A stretch of DNA of 64,000 nt from GCA-2684655 sp045105235 (GCA_045105235.1 JBGCDH010000076.1:1-64000), one strand, 5' to 3'; positions 43,700-52,329 are shown, numbered from the stretch's first letter. The notes: generated by a model not told the origin, from the sequence alone. A program made the numbers and translations.

Positions 43700-43887
43700 G
43701 CTGCCTGCGCGAGCGCGAAGCGGGCGGTTCCGCTCCGCTGCGCGGCAATGGCCCTGGCTGAGACCTCGACCTAGAAGCTTGTGCTTCCCCTTCGTGTGGA
43801 GGCGGTTTGCGGACCGTTTCCTAGCGCGAAGCTGCTGTATCCGATTGCCGCTGCCTAATTGCTGGGCCATTCCCAACGAGGTTTGCG

Positions 43888-44928
43888 ATGTTCGTCGATG
43901 AGTTGACTCTGACCGTGCGCGCCGGCAAAGGTGGCGACGGCTGCATGTCGTTTTTGCGGGACAAGAACACCATCAAGGGTGGTCCTGATGGTGGCGATGG
44001 CGGCAAGGGCGGCGACGTTTTGCTGCTGCCGACAACGCACGTCAACACGCTCTATCACCTGACGGGTCGTGGCGCTTTCGCGGCGGCTGGCGGCATGCAG
44101 GGTGGTCCGCGGCAGTGTTCGGGCAAGGGCGCCGAAGATCTCATCATCGAGGTCCCTGTTGGGACCCAGATTCTGGATGCCGAGCGCGGCAACGTGCTGA
44201 TGGACCTCGACACGCCGGATGAGCCGCGCGTGATCGTTCGCGGCGGCTTTGGCGGTCGCGGCAACGTGCACTTTACGAGCCCTACCCGGCGCACGCCTCG
44301 CTTTGCCGAAACGGGCAAAATGGGGGAAGAGCGCAAGCTTCGCCTGAGCCTCAAGCTGATCGCCGATGTCGGCCTGCTCGGCCTGCCCAACGCAGGCAAG
44401 TCGACGCTGCTGTCGACGATCACCAAGGCGCGGCCCAAGATCGCGGACTATCCGTTTACGACGCTGGAGCCGATGCTTGGCATTGCGACCCTGCCGCGTG
44501 ATCGCGGGGAATCCGAGGCGACGTTCGTCGTCGCGGACATTCCGGGTCTGATCGAGGGCGCGAGCGACGGCAAAGGGCTTGGCGATACCTTTCTCAAGCA
44601 CATCGAGCGGACGCGTTTGTTGCTGCACCTGATCGACTGCAGCTCGATGCCGCTTGACGAGCCGGAGCAGGCCTATCGCATGCTTCAGGCAGAGGTGCAG
44701 AGCTACTCGGATGATCTCGCCAGCCGGCCGACAATCGTCGTAGCGACCAAGATCGAGGATGAGGCCTGCCAGCAGCGTGCGCAGTCGTTGGCGACGGCCA
44801 TCCAGCGGCCGGTTCTGCCAATATCCAGTGCTACCGGTCAGGGGTTGCCCGCGCTGTGCGCCGCCATCTGGTCGATGCTATCGGAGCTTCCGACCGCACG
44901 CCTAGCGGGGCGAGCTCTCGACAGCTAG
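43888..44928 (+). CDS. obgE: Obg-family GTPase (ribosome assembly)
   Basis: A 346-residue Obg. The glycine-rich Obg domain (1-157) contains GGDGGKGGDVLL; the G domain has G1 GLPNAGKST (165-173), G2 YPFTTLEP, G3 DIPGLIEGAS, while G4 reads TKIE (287-290) instead of NKxD, and G5 is ISSATGQG. Obg acts late in 50S assembly and stress control. Length matches the short Obg class without C-terminal OCT domain. About 190 nt separate it from rpmA; the next gene is pilT. Confidence 0.95.
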   Translation: MFVDELTLTVRAGKGGDGCMSFLRDKNTIKGGPDGGDGGKGGDVLLLPTTHVNTLYHLTGRGAFAAAGGMQGGPRQCSGKGAEDLIIEVPVGTQILDAERGNVLMDLDTPDEPRVIVRGGFGGRGNVHFTSPTRRTPRFAETGKMGEERKLRLSLKLIADVGLLGLPNAGKSTLLSTITKARPKIADYPFTTLEPMLGIATLPRDRGESEATFVVADIPGLIEGASDGKGLGDTFLKHIERTRLLLHLIDCSSMPLDEPEQAYRMLQAEVQSYSDDLASRPTIVVATKIEDEACQQRAQSLATAIQRPVLPISSATGQGLPALCAAIWSMLSELPTARLAGRALDS

Positions 44929-45061
44929 CCGCGCGCGGCGCGCTGGATCGGATGGTGCTGCGGTGCGGGGGATCCCGCATTGGGGCAGGTTGGATCGTGC
45001 GTCCCAGGCGGCCTTGGGCCGGCTGGCACATGTGCCGATAGACCGTGCGGAGGATTCCGCA

Positions 45062-46204
45062 TTGTCGACCAGTAACCCGCCTAAGACCCAATCGCCGGCC
45101 ACGCGCCAGCCCAAGCTCCGCGACTTTCTTCGCATCATGGTCAAGGAGGGGGCCTCGGACCTTGTCTTGAAGGCCAATGGTTGTCCTGCGGTTCGCGTCG
45201 CCGGCGTCATTCGATTTCTTGGCGACCAGCCGCTGCCGGCCGAGCTGGTGCGCAGCTACGTCAGCGAAATCCTGAGCGAGCGCGGCAAGAGCGAGTTCGA
45301 CGAGTTTGGCGCGACCGATACGGCGGTGGCGGTTCCCGGTGTCGGGCGATTCCGCTGCAATGCCTTCCACCAGTGCGGCGAGCAGGGGCTCGTTTTTCGC
45401 GCCATCAAGAACGAGATCCCGTCGTTCAAGGATCTGAACCTTCCTGTTGAGCCGCTGAAGCGGCTGGCCTCGCTCAAGCGAGGCTTGGTGCTGGCGACCG
45501 GGATCGCGGGTTCGGGCAAGTCGACGACGCTGGCGTCGATGATCGAATACGTCAACCGGACGATGAACAAGCACATCATCACGGTGGAGGACCCGGTCGA
45601 GTTTCGCTTCGAAGACAAGCGTTCGATTGTCAACCAGCGTGAGATCGGCGCCGACGTCAGCTCCTTCCCGCAGGCGCTGCGGCAGGCCGTGCGTCAGTCC
45701 CCCGACGTCATCCTGATCGGGGAGATGCGCGATGCCGAGACGGTTTCGGCCGCGATCGCCGCCGCCGAGACGGGTCACCTGGTCTTCTCGACGCTGCACA
45801 CGGTCAACGCCGTGCAGACCGTGGAGCGCATCATCACGTTTTTCCCGCCGCACCAGCACGAACTCGTGCGGCTACAGCTGGCCCTCAACCTCGCCGGCGT
45901 CTGCTCGCTGCGTCTGATCAAGAACAAGGACGCCTCCCGCATGGTTCCTGCGGTCGAGCTGCTCATCAACACGCCGACGGTCCGCGAGCTGTTGGAGCAG
46001 GGGGAAACCCGCATGCTGCCAAAGGCCCTGACCGAAGGTAGCTACTACGGCACGATGACCTTCAACCAGTCGCTGATCCGGCTGTTCCAGTCAGGGAACA
46101 TCAGTTTGGAGGACGCCCTGTCTGCGTCCGACAACCCCGACGATCTGAAGATGCAGGTGCGCGGCATCACCCAAGGCGGTGGTGCGGGCCGGCCGACGAT
46201 GTAG
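45062..46204 (+). CDS. pilT: Type IV pilus retraction ATPase PilT
   Basis: A 380-residue hexameric ATPase. The TTG at 45062 is chosen for its GGAGG (45049-45053) 8 nt upstream and because conserved sequence starts near residue 20; the frame opens at 44963. Walker A GIAGSGKST, Asp box VEDPVEF, Walker B DVILIGEMRD and the His box GHLVFSTLHT are all intact, and the N-terminal PAS-like domain with GASDLVLKANGCP is present. It powers pilus retraction/twitching. PilB and PilC are not encoded nearby; the pilMNOQ genes are 7 kb upstream. Close PilU relatives cannot be excluded. Confidence 0.93.
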   Translation: MSTSNPPKTQSPATRQPKLRDFLRIMVKEGASDLVLKANGCPAVRVAGVIRFLGDQPLPAELVRSYVSEILSERGKSEFDEFGATDTAVAVPGVGRFRCNAFHQCGEQGLVFRAIKNEIPSFKDLNLPVEPLKRLASLKRGLVLATGIAGSGKSTTLASMIEYVNRTMNKHIITVEDPVEFRFEDKRSIVNQREIGADVSSFPQALRQAVRQSPDVILIGEMRDAETVSAAIAAAETGHLVFSTLHTVNAVQTVERIITFFPPHQHELVRLQLALNLAGVCSLRLIKNKDASRMVPAVELLINTPTVRELLEQGETRMLPKALTEGSYYGTMTFNQSLIRLFQSGNISLEDALSASDNPDDLKMQVRGITQGGGAGRPTM

Positions 46205-46293
46205 GTGGTTCGCGGCGTCTCGCCGCCGCGGCTGGTGCTTGCGCGGAGCTTTCGCTGCAGGATGCTGCGGCTGCGCGCTACCGTCGGTTGCAC

Positions 46294-48360
46294 ATGGATC
46301 GACTGCGCACGTTCGGCATCGTTGCCCACATCGACGCTGGCAAGACCACCCTTACCGAACGCATCTTGTTTGATTCCGGCTCGCAGAGCTGGGTCGGCAG
46401 CGTCGATGAGGGCACGGCAACGATGGACTTCATGCCGTCGGAGCGTCAGCGCGGCATTTCGATCACGTCGGCGGTGACCCGGGTTGGTTGGGGCGACCAC
46501 CAGCTGCAGATCGTCGATACGCCCGGCCACGTCGATTTCATTGCCGAAGTCGAGCGCTGCCTGCGCGTCATGGACGGAGTTGTCGTGCTCGTCGATGCGG
46601 TTCGCGGCGTGGAGTCGCAGACCCAGCTTGTCTGGCAGTCGGCGGTTCGCGAGGGGCTGCCGCGGCTGGTCTTCGTCAACAAGCTCGATCGCGTGGGGGC
46701 AGACTTTGACGCGGTGCTGGCCGAGGTGGCGGAGCATTTTGAGTGCCGCGTGGTGCCGCTTGTGGTGCCGCTGCTGGACGCAAAGGGCGCTTTCGCCGGG
46801 CTTGGCGATGCGATCACCGGGGCCGTGCAGTGGTTTGACGGTCGTCCCGAGCATGAACTCGTCGCCGGGCTCCAAAAGCAGTTGCGCGAGGCCCATGAGC
46901 GCGTGCTGGAGACCGTCGCGGACTGTGACGAGGCGGTGCTTGAAGCGGTTGTCGCGGGGCGCAGCTTGTCGCCCGATGCCTTGCGGGCCGCGTTGCGGGC
47001 CGCGTTTTTGCGCGGCGAACTGCAGCCGGTTCTGAGCGGAGCGGCGCTGTTCAACCGCGGCGTCGACTGGCTCTTGGATGCCGTGGTTGCGCTGCTGCCT
47101 GGGGCTGTGGCCGTGGCTGCGGCTGCCGCTGCCGCGCGGCCGCGCGTGGGGGCCTGGAGCGTTCGTGGCGCGGGCGACGAGGCCGCTCCGTTCTGTGGCG
47201 TGGTCTTCAAGGTGCAGCACCTGGACCAGGTCTGGAACTACGTGCGCGTCGTGCGCGGGCGGCTGGTCGCTGGGTGCAGCGTGGTGCGCGGCAATCGACC
47301 GCAGGCCGCCGCGAGCGTTGTCTCGGAGCTTTGGTCCATGCACGCCGATCGCCACGATGTGGTCGCGGCGGCTCTGCCTGGCGAGGTGGTTGTGGTGCCC
47401 GGGGACCTTGGCTGGCGCACCGGGGACAGCTTGTGCGATCCGGCGGAATCCACCGTGCTGCCCTTTGCCCGCTTTGCTCCGCCGGTTCTGGCCGTGACGT
47501 TTGAGCCCGAGCGCGCTGAGGACGCTGGCGCGCTTCACCGGGCGGTGCAGGAGCTCGCCATCGACGACCCCACCTTGCGGGCCGCGCGTGAGCACGACCG
47601 CATCGTCGTTCGCGGTATGGGCGAGCTTCACCTGGAGATTGTCGCCGAGATGGCGCGTGGCCGTGCAGCTGTGCCGTTTCGGGTCTCGCGCCCGCGGGTC
47701 GACCGACGAGAAACTGTGCAGCGAGTCGCTGAGGGCATCGCGGAGATCCGGGCGATGGTGGCCGGTCAAGAATGCGCTGCTCGGTGTGAGCTGGTCATCG
47801 GGCCGGCGGCAAGCGGCCGCGGCGTCGCGGGTGCTGTTGGCGCGGGTGTGGATGCGCCTGCGGCGACCGTCGTCGTCGAGCCTTCCGCCAGCTCCGCGTG
47901 TGATCACGGTGCCTTCGTCGATGAGGTCACGTCGGCCGAGGTGCGGCGCCATCTGGCTGCCGGCTTTCGCGTTGGGCCCATGCACGGGGCCGACGTGGTG
48001 GTTCGCCGCATCGTCTGGGTGGGCGCAGAGCCGTCGGAGGCGTTGCTTGAGCAGGCCGCCAGCAAGGCCTTGGAAAACGCTGTGCTGGCGGCGGGGCCTC
48101 TGGATCTCGAGCCGTGGGTTGCGTTTGAAGTGATCGCTCCCGCGGCGAGTTCGACTGCCGTGTTGGCGGATCTCGGTGCGCGCGGGGCTGAGGTGACCAG
48201 CGTCGCGGCCGGGCGGCTCGGCGCGCGTTTGACCGGGCGCGCGTCGCTCGCCAACATGCTGGGATACGTGACCAAGCTTCGCTCCGCCTCCAAGGGGCTC
48301 GGGCAGGTCACCATCCGGCCTGACGGATTTGCGATCAGCACTCGCGTTCCCGAGGCTTAG
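46294..48360 (+). CDS. EF-G-family translation GTPase, divergent
   Basis: A 688-residue translation GTPase. ATG at 46294 is preferred over a TTG two codons earlier. G1 AHIDAGKTT (11-19), switch region SERQRGISITSA, G3 DTPGHVDF (75-82), G4 NKLD (129-132), and a domain III signature RGMGELHLEI are kept. Much of domains II-V is Ala-rich and diverged, for example an Ala/Val-rich segment near 265-285, and the GSVDEGT...ERQRG spacing recalls ribosomal-protection (TetM-type) proteins as well as EF-G. Whether it is the housekeeping FusA, an EF-G2 paralogue or a ribosome rescue factor cannot be settled here. It lies directly upstream of rpsJ, where fusA often sits, but no tuf gene follows. Confidence 0.75.
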   Translation: MDRLRTFGIVAHIDAGKTTLTERILFDSGSQSWVGSVDEGTATMDFMPSERQRGISITSAVTRVGWGDHQLQIVDTPGHVDFIAEVERCLRVMDGVVVLVDAVRGVESQTQLVWQSAVREGLPRLVFVNKLDRVGADFDAVLAEVAEHFECRVVPLVVPLLDAKGAFAGLGDAITGAVQWFDGRPEHELVAGLQKQLREAHERVLETVADCDEAVLEAVVAGRSLSPDALRAALRAAFLRGELQPVLSGAALFNRGVDWLLDAVVALLPGAVAVAAAAAAARPRVGAWSVRGAGDEAAPFCGVVFKVQHLDQVWNYVRVVRGRLVAGCSVVRGNRPQAAASVVSELWSMHADRHDVVAAALPGEVVVVPGDLGWRTGDSLCDPAESTVLPFARFAPPVLAVTFEPERAEDAGALHRAVQELAIDDPTLRAAREHDRIVVRGMGELHLEIVAEMARGRAAVPFRVSRPRVDRRETVQRVAEGIAEIRAMVAGQECAARCELVIGPAASGRGVAGAVGAGVDAPAATVVVEPSASSACDHGAFVDEVTSAEVRRHLAAGFRVGPMHGADVVVRRIVWVGAEPSEALLEQAASKALENAVLAAGPLDLEPWVAFEVIAPAASSTAVLADLGARGAEVTSVAAGRLGARLTGRASLANMLGYVTKLRSASKGLGQVTIRPDGFAISTRVPEA

Positions 48361-48427
48361 GGCCTTGTGGCTGTGGGGCGGGGCGCAACTCTTTCGCTCG
48401 CTGCGGCCGAAATGTGTGACCGACGTG

Positions 48428-48456
48428 TTGACCGTCACTCCTTAGATCGCTACTCT
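48428..48456 (+). promoter_or_regulatory. Promoter of the S10 operon
   Basis: TTGACC (48428-48433), 17-bp spacer, TACTCT (48451-48456). Predicted start near 48463 gives a leader of about 215 nt before rpsJ. A good sigma-70-type match just after the EF-G gene. Confidence 0.65.
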
Positions 48457-48531
48457 GTCCGCCCGCCTGATCCCCAGGGAGCACATCGCAAGATGTAACC
48501 CCTTGCCGATTAGAGGCTTATGCGAGCTGCT

Positions 48532-48551
48532 TTCAGCTCGCTCCGGCTGCG
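48532..48551 (+). promoter_or_regulatory. Hairpin in the S10 operon leader
   Basis: A perfect 8-bp stem GCGAGCTG / CAGCTCGC (48532-48539 and 48544-48551) closing a CTTT loop lies in the leader between the predicted promoter and rpsJ. It is not followed by a T-run. In enterobacteria the S10 leader binds L4 for autoregulation; whether this hairpin does so is unproven. Confidence 0.45.
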
Positions 48552-48678
48552 GACACGGATTCGAAGCGCTTCGATCGTCGTCCAGCGGGGGCACCAGCCA
48601 CGCAGAACTGCACTAACCCATTTCCGGACTTGGTCTGGACCTACTCCAGCCCACTTCACCGGAAGCACCGCGAACGTC

Positions 48679-48987
48679 ATGCAAGAGCGTATCCAGATTC
48701 GGATGGAGGCCTACGATCACGAGGCCCTCGATCAGGCATCCCTCGACATTGTCGAGACCAGCAAGCGCACCGGCGCTCGCGTGTCCGGCCCGGTGCCGAT
48801 TCCGACGCGTATCGAGCGCTACACGGTGCTCCGCTCACCGCACGTCGACAAGAAGAGTCGCGAGCAGTTTGAGGTGCGGACGCACAAGCGTTTGATCTAC
48901 ATCTCGGAGCCGACGACCAAGACAGTTGACGCGCTTTCGAAGTTGAACATGCCGGCAGGCGTGGACATTCGGATTAAGGCCTGCTGA
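48679..48987 (+). CDS. rpsJ: 30S ribosomal protein S10
   Basis: A 102-residue protein. The frame opens at 48520, but the ATG at 48679 gives the normal length and N-terminus (MQERIQIRMEAYDHEALD). Conserved SGPVPIPTRIERYTVLRSPHVDKKSREQFE is present. Part of the 30S head and, with NusB, of antitermination. First gene of the S10 operon; rplC, normally next, is absent and rplD follows 59 nt later. Confidence 0.98.
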   Translation: MQERIQIRMEAYDHEALDQASLDIVETSKRTGARVSGPVPIPTRIERYTVLRSPHVDKKSREQFEVRTHKRLIYISEPTTKTVDALSKLNMPAGVDIRIKAC

Positions 48988-49046
48988 GCCCGCTCGGCCG
49001 CAAGCAGCACCACACTTCAAACCAAGACAGCTGAAGTAAAGACACC

Positions 49047-49676
49047 ATGGTCGAGGTCAAAGTATTCAAGGGCGGTTCAGTCGCGACGCAGAGCGTCGAC
49101 GCGGGCGCATTCGGCACCAAGGTGCTGGGGCGGACGCTGAAAGACGCCGTCGTGATGTATGAGGCGAACCAGCGTCAAGGCACTGTCAAGGCCAAGACGC
49201 GTTCGATGGTTCGCGGCGGCAACAAGAAGCTTTGGCCGCAGAAGCATACTGGCCGCGCCCGCATGGGCACGACCAAGTCGCCCCTGTGGCCCGGTGGTGG
49301 CCGGGTGCACCCGCCGCAGCCGCGGGATCACTCCTACCACATGCCGAAGAAGGCGCGCCGCGTCGCGCTGCGCAACGCCATCTTCACAAAGTTCCGCGAC
49401 GGGGAAGTTGCGATCGCTGATGGGTGGCCGGGCGACAAGCCGAATACCAAGTCGGCTGTCGGCATCCTGTCTCAGCTAGGCATGCACAAGAGCGCGACGG
49501 TTGTGACCGACGGTCAAGACCGCAACGTCTACCTGTCGTTGCGCAACGTGCCGCTCGTCGACGTCAGCCGTTTGGATGACCTCAACGCTCGCCAGGTGCT
49601 GCTACGTCGCTACCTGATCCTGACCCCTGGCGCCTACGAGCAGCTCGAGCAGCGCTTCGCCAAGAAGGAGTCCTGA
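49047..49676 (+). CDS. rplD: 50S ribosomal protein L4
   Basis: A 209-residue protein of normal length, with the extended exit-tunnel loop GGNKKLWPQKHTGRARMGTTKSPLWPGGGRVHPP. In enterobacteria L4 regulates the S10 operon. The stop is followed by rplW after 2 nt. The 5' neighbour is rpsJ, not rplC. Confidence 0.97.
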   Translation: MVEVKVFKGGSVATQSVDAGAFGTKVLGRTLKDAVVMYEANQRQGTVKAKTRSMVRGGNKKLWPQKHTGRARMGTTKSPLWPGGGRVHPPQPRDHSYHMPKKARRVALRNAIFTKFRDGEVAIADGWPGDKPNTKSAVGILSQLGMHKSATVVTDGQDRNVYLSLRNVPLVDVSRLDDLNARQVLLRRYLILTPGAYEQLEQRFAKKES

Positions 49677-49678
49677 GA

Positions 49679-49969
49679 ATGGCCAACCCACAGCAATACT
49701 ACGACGTCGTGCGTCGCCCGGTCGTGACCGAGAAGTCCTCGGGCGTCCAGGAAGAGCAAAACAAGTACACGTTCGAAGTCCGGACCGGCACCAACAAGGT
49801 TGAGGTCAAGAAGGCAGTCGAAACGCTGTTCTCCGTGAATGTCACGGGCGTCAACATGATCACGATGCCGGCCAAGCGCCGTCGCGTGTTTGGGCGTCCG
49901 GGCCATAGCCCGTCCTGGAAAAAGGCCGTTGTCACCCTCAAGGCTGGCGACGAAATCGAAGTCGGCTGA
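49679..49969 (+). CDS. rplW: 50S ribosomal protein L23
   Basis: A 96-residue protein of standard length, VVRRPVVTEKS at the N-terminus and NKVEVKKAVETLFSVNV in the core. Sits at the exit of the peptide tunnel and is the docking site for SRP and trigger factor. Two nt after rplD. Confidence 0.97.
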   Translation: MANPQQYYDVVRRPVVTEKSSGVQEEQNKYTFEVRTGTNKVEVKKAVETLFSVNVTGVNMITMPAKRRRVFGRPGHSPSWKKAVVTLKAGDEIEVG

Positions 49970-49995
49970 TCGCCAGCGCTACCTAGGTACGAACG

Positions 49996-50856
49996 ATGCC
50001 AGTCAAGGTTTACAAGCCAACATCCGCCGGTCGCCGCAATTCGTCGGTGCTGGACTTCAGTCACCTCACCAAGGGCAAGCGCCCGGAGAAGTCGCTCACC
50101 GAGCGCATCTCGAAGAAGGGTGGCCGAAACGCACACGGACACATCACCAGCCGCTTCCGCGGTGGTGGCGCACGCAAGCTCTACCGCAAGGTGGACTTCA
50201 AGCGTCTGAAGGATGGCGTGCCCGCAACGGTCAAGGCCATTGAGTATGACCCGAACCGCACCGCAGACATTGCGCTGCTCTTCTACGCCGACGGCGAGAA
50301 GCGCTACATCCTCGCGCCGAAGGGCATGAAGGTGGGCGACAAGGTCATGTCCGGCGAGAAGTGCGAGCCGGACAACGGCAACTGCATGCCGCTGTCGTCG
50401 ATCCCGCTCGGCCTGTCCGTTCACAACGTCGAGCTGCAGCCTGGTAAGGGCGGTCAGCTTGCTCGTTCGGCCGGCAACAAGTGCACGCTGATGGCGCGCG
50501 ATCAGGGCTACGCCACGATCGTTTTGCCAAGTGGCGAGACCCGCAAGGTGCTCGACCGCTGTCGCGCCACGATTGGCGAGATCGGCAACAAGGATTGGCA
50601 AAACGTGCGCATCGGCAAGGCCGGTCGCAAGCGTCACATGGGGCGTCGTCCGCACAACCGCGGCACGTCGATGAACCCGGTCGCCCACCCCATGGGTGGT
50701 GGTGAAGGCCGAACCGGCGGTGGTCGCCACCCGGTCTCCCCGACCGGCAAGCTTGCTAAGGGTGGTCGCACACGTCGCGGCAAGGCCCGTAGCAATCAGT
50801 TCATTCTGCGTCGTCGCTCGCCAGGCAAGCACGTCGCTGTTGGTAGTGGTAGCTAG
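49996..50856 (+). CDS. rplB: 50S ribosomal protein L2
   Basis: A 286-residue protein. Typical segments: HITSRFRGGGARKLYRKVDF, YDPNRTADIALLFYADGEKRYI, QPGKGGQLARSAGN, and the C-terminal region near the peptidyl-transferase centre. There residues 230-233 read AHPM where E. coli has DHPH (D228, H229, H231): the central His is kept (H231) while the flanking Asp and second His are replaced. Followed by GGGEGRTGGGRHP. Otherwise ordinary. Confidence 0.97.
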   Translation: MPVKVYKPTSAGRRNSSVLDFSHLTKGKRPEKSLTERISKKGGRNAHGHITSRFRGGGARKLYRKVDFKRLKDGVPATVKAIEYDPNRTADIALLFYADGEKRYILAPKGMKVGDKVMSGEKCEPDNGNCMPLSSIPLGLSVHNVELQPGKGGQLARSAGNKCTLMARDQGYATIVLPSGETRKVLDRCRATIGEIGNKDWQNVRIGKAGRKRHMGRRPHNRGTSMNPVAHPMGGGEGRTGGGRHPVSPTGKLAKGGRTRRGKARSNQFILRRRSPGKHVAVGSGS

Positions 50857-50872
50857 CAGCTAGGAGCTCCAA

Positions 50873-51139
50873 ATGAGTCGCAGTATCCACAAGGGCCCTT
50901 ACGTCCACCCGAAGCTGATGAAGAAGGTGGACGCCCAAAACGACAAGGGCACCAAGACGCCGATCAAGACGTGGGCGCGCGCAAGCGTGATCCTGCCCGA
51001 GTTCGTCGGGCACACGTTCGAAGTCCACAACGGCCGCGCATTCCTCAAGGTCTACGTGACCGAGGACATGGTCGGTCACCGTCTCGGCGAGTTCTCCCCG
51101 ACCCGTACGTTCCGCGGCCACCAGAAGAAGGACAAATGA
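50873..51139 (+). CDS. rpsS: 30S ribosomal protein S19
   Basis: An 88-residue protein with SRSIHKGPYVHPKLMKKV at the start and GHRLGEFSPTRTFRGHQ near the end, both diagnostic. It is in the 30S head, next to S13. The stop overlaps the rplV start (ATGA). Confidence 0.98.
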   Translation: MSRSIHKGPYVHPKLMKKVDAQNDKGTKTPIKTWARASVILPEFVGHTFEVHNGRAFLKVYVTEDMVGHRLGEFSPTRTFRGHQKKDK

Positions 51140-51570
51140 GCTTCGAAACGCGAGCTGTGCACCGCCGTGCACGCATGGGGGTCAACAAGGCCCGTCGTGT
51201 TCTGGAACTGATCCGCGGTCGTTCTGCCAACGAGGCGCTCGACACGTTGCGTCACGACCGGCACCGTGCCGCCAAGGCCATCTACACCTGTCTCGCGTCG
51301 GCTGTCGCCAACGCGCTGCAAAACCCGTCCGTGCGCCCCAACCGCTTGGTTGTCAGCAAGACCTTCGCCCAAGATGGTCCGCCGCTGCCCGGTGGCAAGC
51401 GCATGCGCCCTGGCCCGCAGGGCCGTGCCATGCCGTTCAAGCGTCGCACCTGCCACATCCACGTGCACGTTGCAGATCCCGAAGCACGCGACCCCAGCGA
51501 AATTGCTGCGGAAGCCGCTTCGACGGAGGGCACGCAGTCCGAAAGCGCTCCAGCCGGAGGCGAGGAATAA
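51136..51570 (+). CDS. rplV: 50S ribosomal protein L22
   Basis: A 144-residue protein; the ATG at 51136 is chosen inside a longer frame since it overlaps the rpsS stop. Conserved RRARMGVNKARRVLELIRGRS and the tunnel hairpin GKRMRPGPQGRAMPFKRRTCHIHVHV are seen. The last about 30 residues are an acidic Ala/Glu/Ser tail that goes beyond the usual 110-120 residue protein. Confidence 0.96.
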   Translation: MSFETRAVHRRARMGVNKARRVLELIRGRSANEALDTLRHDRHRAAKAIYTCLASAVANALQNPSVRPNRLVVSKTFAQDGPPLPGGKRMRPGPQGRAMPFKRRTCHIHVHVADPEARDPSEIAAEAASTEGTQSESAPAGGEE

Positions 51571-51573
51571 CTC

Positions 51574-52260
51574 ATGGGCCAGAAGATCCACCCAACCGGT
51601 TTCCGCATTGCGATCACCGAGCCATGGCGCTCGCGTTGGTATGCCAACAAGCGGGACTTCGCCGAGCAGTTGATCGAAGATCAGCGGATCCGTCGTTTCA
51701 TCGCGAAGGAATGGCAGTTCGCTGCCATCCCGAAGGTTGAGATTGAGCGCGCCGGCGAACTGGTCACTGTCTTTGTGCACACGGCTCGTCCGGGTGTGCT
51801 GATTGGCAAGAAGGGCACCAAGGTGGACGAGTTCCGCCAGGCGCTCGAAAAGCTGACGAAGAAGCCGGTGCGCATGAAGATCATCGAGATCCATCGCCCA
51901 GAGCTCGAGGCCAAGCTGGTCGCCGAGGGCATGGCCGAGCAGCTCGGCAAGCGCATCAACTACCGCCGCGCCCTGAAGAAGGTTGCTGAGGCCTCGATGG
52001 CCGCAGGCGCCAAGGGCATCAAGATTCGTGTCGCCGGTCGTCTTCAAGGCGCCGAGATGTCGCGGGTCGGCAACTTCCGTAAGGGCCGTGTGCCATGTGG
52101 CACGCTTCGCGCACAAGTCGACTACGGCTTTGCGCAGGCTCGCACCAAGTCGGGCGTGCTCGGCTGCAAGGTCTGGATCTTCAAGGGCGAATACGGCCCT
52201 GGCGAGACCACCAACGGCCTGCTGCCCGTGCGCACTGCCCAGTCCGAGCGAGCGAGCTAG
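51574..52260 (+). CDS. rpsC: 30S ribosomal protein S3
   Basis: A 228-residue protein with N-terminal MGQKIHPTGFRIAITEPW, a KH domain around VLIGKKGTKVDEFR, and the C-terminal GRLQGAEMSRVGNFRKG region. Part of the mRNA entry channel helicase activity of the 30S subunit. GGAGGCGAGGAAT lies upstream, one of the better Shine-Dalgarno matches in the operon. Confidence 0.98.
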   Translation: MGQKIHPTGFRIAITEPWRSRWYANKRDFAEQLIEDQRIRRFIAKEWQFAAIPKVEIERAGELVTVFVHTARPGVLIGKKGTKVDEFRQALEKLTKKPVRMKIIEIHRPELEAKLVAEGMAEQLGKRINYRRALKKVAEASMAAGAKGIKIRVAGRLQGAEMSRVGNFRKGRVPCGTLRAQVDYGFAQARTKSGVLGCKVWIFKGEYGPGETTNGLLPVRTAQSERAS

Positions 52261-52329
52261 TCGAGCCGCCCGCATCCAACTGAACCCCGAACGAACCCAA
52301 CGATCCCTTACGGACCCCGGAGCTGAACC

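Noticed and set aside
46045..48438. A 797-codon reverse frame opposite the EF-G gene
   Set aside because: The forward strand encodes a recognisable translation GTPase; the reverse frame has no motif and starts beyond the gene boundaries.
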